DNA of 64,000 bases from Paragemmobacter kunshanensis (GCF_011059185.1 NZ_JAALFE010000014.1:62001-126000); one strand, 5' to 3'; numbered from the stretch's first letter, positions 18,390 through 27,388 are shown. A program made the numbers and translations. The notes: a model not told the origin generated them from the letters alone.

Positions 18390-19322
18390 TTACGGCGCGG
18401 GGATGAATTCCGCGTCATCGCCCGGCGGCAGGCGGAAACGGCCATGCGCCCAGTCGCCGGCGCGCCAGGCCTCTTTCGCGGCCTCGATCCGTTCCTTGGA
18501 GGAGGCCACGAAGTTCCACCAGATATGGCGCGGCCCATCCATCGTGGCCCCGCCCAGCAGCATGATCCGCGCCCCCTGCCCGCCTGCGCGGGCCGAGACC
18601 CGGTCACCGGGGCGGAAGACCAGCATCTGGCCTGCGGGGAAGGTCTGGCCTGCCACCGTCACCTCGCCCGAGAGGATGTAGATGCCGCGATCCTCATGCT
18701 CGTCCGGCAGGGGAATCGCGGCGCCGGGGGCAAGGGTGGCGTCGGCGTAGAACACCTCGGACGGGGTGGCGACGGGGACGGTCTCGCCCCAGGCGTTGCC
18801 GAGGATCAGGCGGACCTGCTTTCCCTCTCCCTCCAGTTCCGGCAGGACGGAGGCGGGGGCATGCAGGAAGGCGGCGGGGTCATCCTCGTTCTTCTGCGGC
18901 AGGGCGAGCCAGGTTTGCAGGCCGAACATGGCATGGGGCCTTGCGCGCATCTCGCCATCGGTGCGTTCGGAATGGGTGATGCCGTGGCCCGCCATCATCA
19001 GGTTGACCGCGCCCGGTTCGATCCATTGATCGGTGCCGAGGCTGTCGCGGTGATGCATCCGGCCCTTGAGAAGGTAGGTGACTGTGGCCAGGCCAATATG
19101 GGGATGGGGGCGGACGTCGATCCCCTGCCCTGTCAGGAATTCGGCGGGGCCCATCTGATCGAAGAAGATGAAGGGGCCGACCATCTGGCGCTGGGCCGAG
19201 GGCAGCGCGCGGCGCACCTCGAAGCCGCCCAGATCGCGGGCGCGGGGAATGATGACGGCTTCGATCGCATCGACGGCATCGCCGACGGGGATATCGGGAT
19301 CGAGGGCGGGGTTCCAGCTCAT
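18390..19322 (-). CDS. Pirin family protein
   Basis: 310 aa bicupin. The N-terminal pirin domain has the metal-binding signature HPHIGLATVTYLL plus HHRDSLG and GHGITHSE, the usual three His and one Glu ligand set. The C-terminal cupin follows (EDRGIYILSGEVTVAG). Bacterial pirins are iron-binding, some with quercetinase activity or regulating pyruvate metabolism; which applies here is unknown. ATG at 19322. The stop TAA is immediately followed, in its direction of transcription, by the palindrome array. Confidence 0.93.
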   Translation of the reverse strand: MSWNPALDPDIPVGDAVDAIEAVIIPRARDLGGFEVRRALPSAQRQMVGPFIFFDQMGPAEFLTGQGIDVRPHPHIGLATVTYLLKGRMHHRDSLGTDQWIEPGAVNLMMAGHGITHSERTDGEMRARPHAMFGLQTWLALPQKNEDDPAAFLHAPASVLPELEGEGKQVRLILGNAWGETVPVATPSEVFYADATLAPGAAIPLPDEHEDRGIYILSGEVTVAGQTFPAGQMLVFRPGDRVSARAGGQGARIMLLGGATMDGPRHIWWNFVASSKERIEAAKEAWRAGDWAHGRFRLPPGDDAEFIPAP

Positions 19323-19431
19323 GGCAGCCTCCGGGGATCGGGGGGATCAGGAAAGCCCGAGGATAGGCGCTGTGCGCCCGCGCGTCATCCCTTGGTGATG
19401 CGCGGGCCCTGTGCAGGAAGGCACAGCGGGA

Positions 19432-20739
19432 TCACGCGAGGCGGGTGAGGACGCGGTCAAGCCCGTCGAGGAAGAAGGCGGCATTCTCGGCCGAGAAAAC
19501 CAGCGGCGGGCGGATCTTCAGCACATGGCCCTGCGGGCCGGTGGCAGAGATCAGGATGCGTTCGTCGCGCAGGGCGTTCACGATGCGGGCGGCGCGGGTG
19601 CGGTCGGGCTGGCCGTCGGTGACGATGTCGACGGCGAGGAAGAGGCCCGCGGCGCGCACATCGCCCAAGGGCCCGTGCTGGCGGGCAAGATCCTGCAACC
19701 CGTCGCGGAAGGCCGCGCCGGTGCGGGCGGCGTTCTGCATCAGGCCCTCATCCTCGATCACGTCCAGCACGGCCATGGCGGTGGCGGCGGCCACGGCATT
19801 GCCGCCGAAGGTGTTGAAATAGCGCGCCTTCGCGCCGAACTCGGCGATCACCCCGGGGCGCAGGACAAGGCCCGCGACGGGATAGCCATTGCCCATCGGC
19901 TTGCCCAGGCTGACCATGTCGGGGATCACGCCATGGCGGGCGAAGCCCCACATATGGCTGCCGGTGCGGCCAAAGCCGGGCTGCACCTCATCGGCGAGGA
20001 AGAGCCCGCCCGCGGCGCGGATGGCGGCGGCGGCGGGGGCGAGGAAGCCGGGCGGATCGGTAAACAGCCCGTCAGAGGAGAAGACGGTATCCACCACCAG
20101 AAGCGCGGGGCGGATGCCGTGGCGGGCCAGATCGTCGATGGCGGCCTGAACGGCGGCGGGAAAGGTGATGGCGGGATCGCCCTGGCGCGCATCGGGGGCG
20201 GGGATGGTGCGCACATGCGGGCCGAGGGGCACGCCCGCCCCCAGCGAGGGCGAGAATTCCGACACGGCGGCGGTGACGCCGTGATAGGCGTTCGCGGTCA
20301 CGATGATGCCGGTGTTGCCGGTGGCGGCGCGGGCCAGGCGGAGGGCGAGGTCATTCGCCTCGGACCCGGTGCAGGTGAACATCACATGGGCGAGGTCGGG
20401 CGGGAAATGCGCCAGCAGGCGTTCGGCATAGGCCAGCACGCCATCATGCAGGTAGCGGGTATGGGTGGCGAGGCGGGCCGCCTGTTCGGACATGGCGGCC
20501 ACCACGCGGGGGTGGCAATGCCCGACCGAGGCCACGTTGTTGTAGGTGTCGAGATAGGCCTTGCCTTCGGGATCATGCAGCCAGACCCCCTGCCCCTGCA
20601 GCAGATGGACGGGGGTTTCGTAGAACAGCCGGTAGGCCGGGCCGAGCAGGCGCTGGCGGCGGTCGACCATGGCGGTCTCGACCGGGCCGAGTGTGCCGGT
20701 GCCGGGGACAAAGGCATTGGGCATGGGATCGCGGGTCAT
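19432..20739 (-). CDS. Class III PLP aminotransferase-fold enzyme, probable phospho-lyase
   Basis: 435 aa fold-type I PLP enzyme of the class III (ornithine/GABA) group. Motifs: TYNNVASVGHCHPRVV, CTGSEANDLALRLAR, the aspartate in LFLADEVQPGFGRTG and the PLP lysine in MVSLGKPMGNGYP. The ATG at 20739 overlaps the stop of the upstream kinase-like gene (ATGA), so the two are one translational unit. Pairing of this fold with a choline/hydroxylysine-kinase-like protein is how ethanolamine-phosphate and 5-phosphohydroxylysine phospho-lyases (AGXT2L1/L2 group) occur. I infer phospho-lyase rather than transaminase activity; substrate unproven. Confidence 0.8.
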   Translation of the reverse strand: MTRDPMPNAFVPGTGTLGPVETAMVDRRQRLLGPAYRLFYETPVHLLQGQGVWLHDPEGKAYLDTYNNVASVGHCHPRVVAAMSEQAARLATHTRYLHDGVLAYAERLLAHFPPDLAHVMFTCTGSEANDLALRLARAATGNTGIIVTANAYHGVTAAVSEFSPSLGAGVPLGPHVRTIPAPDARQGDPAITFPAAVQAAIDDLARHGIRPALLVVDTVFSSDGLFTDPPGFLAPAAAAIRAAGGLFLADEVQPGFGRTGSHMWGFARHGVIPDMVSLGKPMGNGYPVAGLVLRPGVIAEFGAKARYFNTFGGNAVAAATAMAVLDVIEDEGLMQNAARTGAAFRDGLQDLARQHGPLGDVRAAGLFLAVDIVTDGQPDRTRAARIVNALRDERILISATGPQGHVLKIRPPLVFSAENAAFFLDGLDRVLTRLA

Positions 20740-21800
20740 GGCTGTTCCATCGGGTTGGGGGCGGTTTCGGCCAGGGCGGCGGCCAGCGCCGCCTGCAGCG
20801 CGGCGGGTCCGGCATCGGCAAGCGCCCGCAGGCCCGCGGCGGCAGAGGGATAATTGCGCAGGATATAGGGGGCGTTCTCGGGGTAGCGGGCGGCGCGAAA
20901 GCTGGTGATGGCCAGGGTCGTGACCATGCGGGCGGCCACCAGATCGGGCAGGAGCGCGGCCTCGTCCCGCGACAGCGGGCTTTCGGCGGCCCAGGCGGCC
21001 GCGAAGGCGGCCAGCGCGGCGGCGGGGGCATCGGGTTCGATCCGGTAGGCGGCGGCGACGGCCAGATCGCAGACCGCAGGGGTCAGGACCATGTCGCCGA
21101 AATCGAGGATGCCGGTCACGCGGTCGGGCGCGGCGGGATCGGCCAGGATGTTGTGGGGGTTCAGATCGCCATGGATCACCTGCCAGCGCAGGGCGGGCAA
21201 GGCGGGCGCGATGCGGGCATCGAACCGGTCCAGCAGCGCGGTGGAAAGGGCGCGCAGATCGGCATCGGCGATATGGGGCACGAGCGGGCGCAGGGCGGCG
21301 GCGCGCTTGATATCCCATTGCAGGACGTGATCGGCGGCGGGATCGGCAAAGCCGCGCAGCGCCCGGGCCAGCCGCCCGCCCAGCCGTGCCACGCCCTGCG
21401 ACTGCGCGCGCGAGGCGGGCAGGCCCGCGAGCGGCGCGCCTTCGACCCAGGTCAGCACCCGCATCAGATGGCCCTCCGGCAGGACCAGATCGGCGCTGCC
21501 GTCCGACAGCGGGCGCAGATGCGGGATGGGCAGCGCCGGATCGCGGGCGGCGGCATGGCGCAGCGCGGCGCTCTGGAAGCGCGTCATCGCATGGGGTTCG
21601 GCAAGGTTGGCAATCTTGACGACGAAGCGCCCCTCGGGCGCGTCCATCCGGTGGTTCAGGTCGCGTTCCGAGGTGAGCGGGCGCAGCGCACCCGACAGGC
21701 CCCAATGCCGCGCCAGCCAGCCCGCCACCTGATCGGGCGGGAAGGCGGGCGGCCGGCTGTCGAGCAGCGGGCCGAGGGGGGCGTCGGTCATGGGCGGCAT
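20736..21800 (-). CDS. APH/choline kinase-fold phosphotransferase
   Basis: 354 aa small-molecule kinase. The catalytic Brenner motif is VIHGDLNPHNIL and the Mg-binding aspartate is in ILDFGDMVLTPAVCDLA; an N-terminal lysine in RFVVKIAN is the likely ATP contact. The sequence resembles the hydroxylysine kinase/aminoglycoside phosphotransferase group more than homoserine kinase ThrB. ATG at 21800 with a G-rich site upstream; 21791 is an alternative start. It is translationally coupled to the class III aminotransferase-fold gene, suggesting phosphorylation of an amino-alcohol or hydroxylysine followed by phospho-elimination. Confidence 0.8.
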   Translation of the reverse strand: MPPMTDAPLGPLLDSRPPAFPPDQVAGWLARHWGLSGALRPLTSERDLNHRMDAPEGRFVVKIANLAEPHAMTRFQSAALRHAAARDPALPIPHLRPLSDGSADLVLPEGHLMRVLTWVEGAPLAGLPASRAQSQGVARLGGRLARALRGFADPAADHVLQWDIKRAAALRPLVPHIADADLRALSTALLDRFDARIAPALPALRWQVIHGDLNPHNILADPAAPDRVTGILDFGDMVLTPAVCDLAVAAAYRIEPDAPAAALAAFAAAWAAESPLSRDEAALLPDLVAARMVTTLAITSFRAARYPENAPYILRNYPSAAAGLRALADAGPAALQAALAAALAETAPNPMEQP

Positions 21801-21882
21801 CCTGTCATCCCCCGAGTTTCAGCAGGAAGCGCGGCAAAAGGGAAGCGCCCGAATCCGACAGCCGGGGGGGATGGGTGGGGGA

Positions 21883-21958
21883 TGGTGGGCGGTGAGGGAC
21901 TCGAACCCCCGACATTCTCGGTGTAAACGAGACGCTCTACCAACTGAGCTAACCGCCC
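21883..21958 (-). tRNA. tRNA-Val(TAC)
   Basis: 76 nt with encoded CCA. Acceptor GGGCGGT/ACCGCCC, discriminator A, anticodon stem TCTCG/CGAGA with loop TTTACAC, anticodon TAC. A candidate promoter follows upstream at 21970-21998. Confidence 0.97.
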
Positions 21959-21969
21959 CCGGGGGCAGG

Positions 21970-21998
21970 CTTTAGCCCAAGGCCAAGGCCCGCGGCAA
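21970..21998 (-). promoter_or_regulatory. Promoter of tRNA-Val(TAC)
   Basis: Minus-strand TTGCCG, 17-bp spacer, CTAAAG. The -10 ends 12 bp before the mature tRNA 5' end. Moderate match to the sigma-70 consensus. Confidence 0.55.
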
Positions 21999-22039
21999 GC
22001 GGAAACGGCACGCGCCGCCCCGCCTGCCGCAGGGGGGGA

Positions 22040-22543
22040 TCACAGGCGCATGACGATGGGGGGATCGCCGTCTTCGCCTTCCTGCATGTCGTCAGGGGCG
22101 AAATCGCCGCCCGCTGGCAGGTTTTCAAGCCGGATGGTTTCCGCCCTTTCCAGCAGGGCCTCGCCGCCTTCGGACATCAGGAAGACGGCATTGGCGGCGA
22201 AATCCTCGAACCGGCGTTCAAGCACGGGGGCCTCCATGTCGGCGATCACCCAGCGTTCGCACAGGATCACCCTGTCGCTGTCGGGATCGACGGCAAGCCG
22301 CCCTGCCCCGACCGCCGCGCCCAGGTAATGCCCTTCGACCATCGCCCGCAGCAGCGCGGCATCGGGGAAATCAAGGCACTGGATCGGGGTGGACACCTCG
22401 AGTTCCGCATCGTCGATCCGGGTGAGGTGAAAGGTCACCCCTTCGGCCAGGGACAGGCCGACAAGGCCCTGATCATCGAAGCCGAGGCTGGCAAGGCCGA
22501 GCTTGCGACCGAGGATGTCGAGGGCGTGATTTGCATCTTTCAT
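22040..22543 (-). CDS. CesT-type (type III secretion class I) chaperone-like protein
   Basis: 167 aa acidic protein with the length, charge and strand pattern of CesT/SycE chaperones: an N-terminal helix (ANHALDILGRKLGLASLGFD), strands GLVGLSLAEGVTFHLTRID and ELEVSTPIQC, the conserved-type segment GAGRLAVDPDSDRVILCERWV, then a helix LERRFEDFAANAVFLMSEG. Such proteins dimerise and hold a specific effector unfolded for export. Start at the ATG at 22543, with AGGTG about 9 nt upstream. It follows the lysine-rich orphan gene by 61 bp on the same strand, as an effector/chaperone pair would. No secretion apparatus is in the window. Confidence 0.7.
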   Translation of the reverse strand: MKDANHALDILGRKLGLASLGFDDQGLVGLSLAEGVTFHLTRIDDAELEVSTPIQCLDFPDAALLRAMVEGHYLGAAVGAGRLAVDPDSDRVILCERWVIADMEAPVLERRFEDFAANAVFLMSEGGEALLERAETIRLENLPAGGDFAPDDMQEGEDGDPPIVMRL

Positions 22544-22604
22544 CGTGGAAACACCTGACTGGTTCTACTTGTTACGGGCCACTGGGCGCGCGGCGCGCCC
22601 TGGA

Positions 22605-24062
22605 TCAGTTGTTCTCGGGCGGGTTGACCTGCCCACCGTCGACCGGCTGGCGCTGCGCGGCGAGGAAATCCTGGAAACTGGGCGGTTCCGGCTGGTTTTG
22701 CACAGCGTCGGGTTCGGGTTTGACCTCAAACACATCGTTGGGCATGCCGAACTTGTCCACGAGGATCTGGTTGAACTTGTTCGACAGACCGCCTGCGATG
22801 CGGTCGAATTCCGTGCCCGCTTCCTTGTTCTTGAAATTGGCGCTGGTGTTGCCATTGAGAATCGCCTGCACAAACTGCGACAACAGGTTCAGTTGCCGGC
22901 TTTGCGCGTGGACATTCGCCTTGTCGGAAGAGGTCAGGGACGGATTGACAACACGCAGGATCACGGCGTTGTTGAACCATTTGTGCATCAGGTTCTTGCC
23001 CATCTCTGCATCGATCGTCTTGTTCTTCACCGCATCGGTAATGCGTGCAGTCTGTTCTGAGATCTTGTCCCGCAGATCCTGCGGCACCTCGAACCTGTTC
23101 AGCGCGTCGATCATCTTAAGCGCGGCGCCGTGCAGGGGGGTGAGATACTCCTTCTTGCCATTTTCGCTCTTGAGCTGAGTAGTCGGAGGAATGTCCTTGA
23201 AGTCCTGCACCGTCACCAGATCGCTGATCGCGGACTCCATATGCTTGGCCAGTTTGTTCAGCCCGTGGGAATGCAGGACAAGACCGATCGGATCATAGGC
23301 CTTGCCGCGGAGGAAGGCGTCTGCCGCCTTTTTGTCTTTGCTTGCCTTCACGATCTCTTCGTCGAGGTTCGTTTTGCCTTCGTTGCTGAACTGGGCGATG
23401 CTGCCATCCTTGCTTAACAGATCATCCATCACGGTGATGAAGTTCGTCACGATGTCGGCCTTCAGCGAGCGACCTTCTGTCTTGAATTCATTCGCGATGC
23501 TCAGGAGGGAGTCGCGATTGTAGGAAAGCGCCGAGGTGAGAGACAGCCGCTCCATGAGAAGCTTTTCGACGAAGGAATTCACGAAGGCAGAGATCTGCTC
23601 GGGGTTCTTCATGTTCTTCGATTTCGCCTCGTCGATGAAGACGTCGATCTGCGTGCTGAGGACGAGCTTGGAGTTCTTCTGGAACGGGATCGACGCCAGA
23701 TCGAAAGGCAGCGCCTGCTTTGCCTTTAGGATCTCTGACAGCGTGGGCGTCTTGATCGCCTTGATCTCCTTGTTTTCCAGCTTTTCCTTGCGATCCATGC
23801 GGTCGTGGTAGTCCGCCTTCATGCTTTCCTTCATCTCGGTCTTGATCGTGTCCATCTTCTTGTCGGAACCGATGGACTTGAAGAAGGCCTTGAAGCCGAT
23901 GGCGAATTCCGTGCGCGAGTTGAAGAGTTTCTTCAGCCCGGCCTCGCGGTCAAGGTGCGGGGCCTTGTCGGTGCCGGTCTGCTTGACGGCGGTCTTGTCT
24001 TCGGTCCGGGGCGAGAGGCCGGGCGAGATGGATTTGATCTGGGGGGTGTTGCTGGTTTTCAC
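22605..24062 (-). CDS. Unrecognised lysine-rich protein, candidate type III effector
   Basis: 485 aa, not assignable to any family I know. It begins at a GTG (24062) with AAAGGA 8 nt upstream. The N terminus is Ser/Thr/Pro-rich and without a Sec signal (first residues KTSNTPQIKSISPGLSPRTE), like type III secretion signals. The middle is predominantly helical and very rich in Lys, Asp and Glu. The C terminus is Pro/Gln/Asn-rich and probably disordered. There is no transmembrane segment, and I see no catalytic motif. Its base composition is visibly poorer in GC than the neighbours, with many AAG/AAA Lys and Asn codons, suggesting transfer. The CesT-like chaperone gene directly follows. Substrate or effector status is an inference. 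Confidence 0.75.
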   Translation of the reverse strand: MKTSNTPQIKSISPGLSPRTEDKTAVKQTGTDKAPHLDREAGLKKLFNSRTEFAIGFKAFFKSIGSDKKMDTIKTEMKESMKADYHDRMDRKEKLENKEIKAIKTPTLSEILKAKQALPFDLASIPFQKNSKLVLSTQIDVFIDEAKSKNMKNPEQISAFVNSFVEKLLMERLSLTSALSYNRDSLLSIANEFKTEGRSLKADIVTNFITVMDDLLSKDGSIAQFSNEGKTNLDEEIVKASKDKKAADAFLRGKAYDPIGLVLHSHGLNKLAKHMESAISDLVTVQDFKDIPPTTQLKSENGKKEYLTPLHGAALKMIDALNRFEVPQDLRDKISEQTARITDAVKNKTIDAEMGKNLMHKWFNNAVILRVVNPSLTSSDKANVHAQSRQLNLLSQFVQAILNGNTSANFKNKEAGTEFDRIAGGLSNKFNQILVDKFGMPNDVFEVKPEPDAVQNQPEPPSFQDFLAAQRQPVDGGQVNPPENN

Positions 24063-24198
24063 GGCGGCTGTCCTTTGGCAAGGGTGATGGGCCGATCATG
24101 CCGCGAAAGGGGGGCGGGGCTTGTGTCATCGGATACAAGTGCTGCGGCCTTGCAGGGCGGGACTGGCCGCGGCCTTGTCGGGGGGGGCCCGAAAGACG

Positions 24199-24225
24199 AA
24201 AGGCGCTGCCTGGTGCAGCGCCTTT
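24199..24225 (-). terminator. Hairpin terminator after tRNA-Val(CAC)
   Basis: 11-bp perfect stem AAAGGCGCTGC / GCAGCGCCTTT with a 5-nt loop, starting 9 bp beyond the tRNA 3' end in its direction of transcription. It separates the tRNA from the islet gene whose GTG lies at 24062. Confidence 0.7.
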
Positions 24226-24234
24226 GCCTAAGGA

Positions 24235-24309
24235 TGGTGGGCGATAACGGATTTGAACCGCTGACATCTTCGATGTGAACGAAGCGCTCTACCGCTGAGC
24301 TAATCGCCC
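24235..24309 (-). tRNA. tRNA-Val(CAC)
   Basis: 75 nt with encoded CCA. Acceptor GGGCGAT/ATCGCCC, anticodon stem CTTCG/CGAAG with loop TTCACAT, anticodon CAC. Together with tRNA-Val(TAC) at 21883 it brackets the chaperone/orphan-protein islet. Confidence 0.97.
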
Positions 24310-24320
24310 GATGGCGCGGT

Positions 24321-24348
24321 GTTTAGTCGTCTTCGCCGACCTCTGCAA
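24321..24348 (-). promoter_or_regulatory. Candidate promoter of tRNA-Val(CAC) inside the HU-like gene
   Basis: Minus-strand TTGCAG, 16-bp spacer, CTAAAC, with the -10 covering the TAA stop (24323-24325) of the HU-like gene. Plausible; read-through from the HU-like gene is the alternative. Confidence 0.5.
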
Positions 24349-24793
24349 GGGCCTCTTTCGGGCCTTTGGGCGCATTCTTTTCCCCTGCCCCGCGCAGGCG
24401 CAGCGTGATCTGCTGTTCGGCCCCTTCGCCCTTGGTGCGGGCCACGCGGGCCTTGCCGAGGGGCGGCAGGTTCAGGGATTCGCCCTTCTGCAGCGCCTCG
24501 CCCAGGGTGGCGAGGGTGGCCTCGACGATTTCCTTCACGCCGCCCTTCTTCTTGCCGTCGAGGGCGGCCACGACGCGGGAGAGCAGTTCCTTCTTCTTCA
24601 GTTGCGGGCCGGCCGCGGCCTTGGCGGGCCGCGCGAGCGCGGCGGCATCCGCGGGGGGCGCCGCGGGCACGGAGGCGAGAACGGGCGCGGCGATCTTCGG
24701 CGCGGCCACGACCGCCTTCACGGCAGGTTTGGCGGCGGGTTTCTTCGCGGCCGGTTTCTTGACGGCGGATTTACTGGCGGAACTGGTGGCCAT
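24323..24793 (-). CDS. HU-like DNA-binding protein with a Lys/Ala/Pro-rich N-terminal tail
   Basis: 156 aa, against about 90 for ordinary HU. Residues 1-65 are an H1-like KKPAAKKPAAKPAVKA-type tail. The rest aligns with the HU body (KKKELLSRVVAALDGKKKGG, EIVEATLATLGEALQKGESLNLP, then PLGKARVARTK). The DNA-wrapping beta-arm with its RNPxTGE tip, standard in HU/IHF, is absent; the chain goes straight into EQQITLRLRG and an acidic end. It lies downstream of lon in the same direction, the place of hupB in many proteobacteria. Nucleoid binding is inferred, probably through the basic tail. Confidence 0.8.
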   Translation of the reverse strand: MATSSASKSAVKKPAAKKPAAKPAVKAVVAAPKIAAPVLASVPAAPPADAAALARPAKAAAGPQLKKKELLSRVVAALDGKKKGGVKEIVEATLATLGEALQKGESLNLPPLGKARVARTKGEGAEQQITLRLRGAGEKNAPKGPKEALAEVGEDD

Positions 24794-24979
24794 GACACTA
24801 CTGCCCTGCTGGTGGTCGGGTGCGACCTGTTATCGGTGGGCAAAGGTTATCCGGCTTGGGCGCGGATTTCCACCACTGCGGTTGAACCGGCGCAGAATTT
24901 TCACGCGCTGGATAGCAAGGGGGGGCGCGGTGAACCGCGCCCCCCTCATGCCGGGCGGTCAGGGGCGACCTGCCCCCGA

Positions 24980-27388
24980 TCAATGCGCGATCTGCGCCGC
25001 CGTGCTGGAGGCCGCGGCCTTGGCCGCCGCTGCCGCCGCCTCTTCGGCGGCCTCGTCCCATTCCACCGGTTCGGGGGCGCGGACGAGGGCATGTTTCAGC
25101 ACCTCTTTCACATGGCTGACCGGGATGATGGTCAGACCTTCGCGCACATTGGCCGGGATCTCGGGCAGGTCCTTGGCGTTCTCCTCGGGGATCAGCACCG
25201 TCTTGATCCCGCCGCGCAGGGCGGCGAGCAGTTTTTCCTTGAGCCCCCCGATGGCCAGCGCATTGCCGCGCAAAGTCACCTCGCCGGTCATGGCGATGTC
25301 CTTGCGGACGGGGATGCCCGTCAGGACCGAGACGATGGAGGTGACCATGGCAAGCCCCGCCGAGGGGCCGTCCTTGGGCGTGGCGCCTTCAGGGACGTGG
25401 ACATGGATGTCGATGGTTTCGAATTTCGGCGGTTTCACCCCAAGCTCCGGGCTGATGGAGCGGACATAGGAGGCCGCCGCCTCGATCGATTCCTTCATCA
25501 CGTCGCCGAGCTTGCCCGTCGTCTTCATCCGCCCCTTGCCGGGCAGCTTGAGCGCCTCGATCGACAGAAGATCGCCGCCGACGGACGTCCAGGCCAGGCC
25601 CGTGACGACGCCGACCTGATCCTCCTTCTCGGCCAGGCCATAGCGGAAGCGCTTGACGCCCAGGTAATCCTCAAGCTTTTCGGGCGTGACCTCGACGGTC
25701 TTTTCCTTCTTCTTGACGATCTCTGTCACGGCCTTGCGGGCCAGCTTGGCGATTTCGCGTTCCAGGTTCCGCACCCCGGCCTCGCGCGTATAGGTGCGGA
25801 TGACCTCGGTCAGGGCGGGATCGGTGATGGCGAATTCGCCCTTGCGCAGGCCATGCCCCTCGATCTGCTTGGGGATCAGGTGCTGCTTGGCGATCTCGCG
25901 CTTTTCATCCTCGGTGTAGCCCGCCAGCGAAATGATCTCCATCCGGTCCAGCAGCGGGCCCGGCATGTTGTAGGAATTCGCCGTGGTGATGAACATCACG
26001 TTGGACAGATCGTATTCCACCTCGAGGTAGTGATCCACGAAGGTGGCGTTCTGTTCGGGATCCAGCACCTCGAGCATCGCGCTTGCCGGGTCGCCGCGGA
26101 AATCCTGGCCCATCTTGTCGATCTCATCGAGCAGGATCAGCGGATTGGTCGTCTTGGCCTTCTTCAGCGCCTGGATGATCTTGCCGGGCATGGAGCCGAT
26201 ATAGGTGCGGCGGTGGCCCCGGATTTCGGATTCGTCGCGCACCCCGCCCAGCGAGATGCGGATGAATTCGCGCCCCGTGGCCTTGGCCACGCTGCGCCCC
26301 AGCGAGGTTTTCCCCACGCCCGGAGGGCCGACGAGGCAGAGGATCGGCCCCTTCAGCTTGGCACTGCGGGCCTGAACGGCAAGGTATTCGACGATGCGTT
26401 CCTTGACCTTTTCAAGGCCGTAATGATCCTTGTCGAGAACGTCCTGGCTTTTGTGCAGGTCTTTCTTCACGCGCGATTTCACGCCCCAGGGCACGCCCAG
26501 AAGCCAATCGAGATAATTGCGCACCACCGTCGCCTCGGCCGACATGGGCGACATGGATTTCAGCTTCTTCAGTTCCCCTTCGGCCTTTTCGCGGGCCTCC
26601 TTGGAAAGCTGGGTCTTCTTGATGCGCTCTTCGAGTTCGGCGATCTCGTTCTGGCCTTCCTCGCCATCGCCCAGCTCGCGCTGGATCGCCTTCATCTGTT
26701 CGTTCAGGTAATATTCGCGCTGGGTCTTTTCCATCTGGGTCTTGACGCGCGACTTGATCTTCTTTTCCACCTGAAGCACGGACATTTCGCCCTGCATCTG
26801 GCCATAGACCTTTTCCAGACGGGCCGAGACTTCGAGGGTTTCGAGAAGATCCTGCTTCTGGCCCACCTCGATGCCCAGATGGCCCGCCACCAGATCGGCC
26901 AGGCGCGCGGGTTCGCGGGTTTCGGCAACGGCGGCCAGCGCCTCTTCGGGGATGTTCTTCTTGATCTTGGCGTAGCGTTCGAATTCCTCGGCCACGGTGC
27001 GGATCAGCGCATCGACCGAGGCCTTGTCGCCCAGCGTTTCCGAAAGCGGCGCGACGCGCGCCTCGAAGAAGCGGTCATTGGCGATGAAATCGGTGATGCG
27101 GATGCGGGTCTTGCCTTCGACAAGCACCTTGACGGTGCCATCGGGCAGTTTCAGCAGTTGCAGCACATTGGCCAGCACACCGACGCGGTAGATGGCGTCG
27201 GTGTCGGGATCGTCAACCGACGGGTCGATCTGCGAGGAAAGCAGGATCTGGCGGTCGTCGGCCATGACCTCTTCGAGCGCGCGGACGGATTTCTCGCGGC
27301 CCACGAAAAGCGGCACGATCATGTGCGGGAAAACCACGATATCGCGGAGCGGCAGCACCGGATAGCTGGGGGAGAGGGTATCGCTCAT
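24980..27388 (-). CDS. lon: ATP-dependent endopeptidase La
   Basis: Lon protease, 802 aa, degrading misfolded and regulatory proteins. N-terminal LAN domain ([20 protein letters not shown]) to about residue 200, coiled coil, AAA+ module with Walker [14 protein letters not shown] and Walker [12 protein letters not shown], sensor region [11 protein letters not shown], and the proteolytic domain with the Ser of [11 protein letters not shown] and a downstream lysine near [13 protein letters not shown]-type sequence (here [11 protein letters not shown]). Of two adjacent ATGs I use 27388, which sits 7 nt after AAGGA. An HU-like gene follows 186 bp downstream. Confidence 0.97.
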   Translation of the reverse strand: MSDTLSPSYPVLPLRDIVVFPHMIVPLFVGREKSVRALEEVMADDRQILLSSQIDPSVDDPDTDAIYRVGVLANVLQLLKLPDGTVKVLVEGKTRIRITDFIANDRFFEARVAPLSETLGDKASVDALIRTVAEEFERYAKIKKNIPEEALAAVAETREPARLADLVAGHLGIEVGQKQDLLETLEVSARLEKVYGQMQGEMSVLQVEKKIKSRVKTQMEKTQREYYLNEQMKAIQRELGDGEEGQNEIAELEERIKKTQLSKEAREKAEGELKKLKSMSPMSAEATVVRNYLDWLLGVPWGVKSRVKKDLHKSQDVLDKDHYGLEKVKERIVEYLAVQARSAKLKGPILCLVGPPGVGKTSLGRSVAKATGREFIRISLGGVRDESEIRGHRRTYIGSMPGKIIQALKKAKTTNPLILLDEIDKMGQDFRGDPASAMLEVLDPEQNATFVDHYLEVEYDLSNVMFITTANSYNMPGPLLDRMEIISLAGYTEDEKREIAKQHLIPKQIEGHGLRKGEFAITDPALTEVIRTYTREAGVRNLEREIAKLARKAVTEIVKKKEKTVEVTPEKLEDYLGVKRFRYGLAEKEDQVGVVTGLAWTSVGGDLLSIEALKLPGKGRMKTTGKLGDVMKESIEAAASYVRSISPELGVKPPKFETIDIHVHVPEGATPKDGPSAGLAMVTSIVSVLTGIPVRKDIAMTGEVTLRGNALAIGGLKEKLLAALRGGIKTVLIPEENAKDLPEIPANVREGLTIIPVSHVKEVLKHALVRAPEPVEWDEAAEEAAAAAAKAAASSTAAQIAH

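Noticed and set aside
21883-24309. Integrase-type att sites flanking the islet
   Set aside because: The two tRNA-Val 3' ends differ at several positions and there is no integrase gene or clear direct repeat, so only the position suggests insertion.
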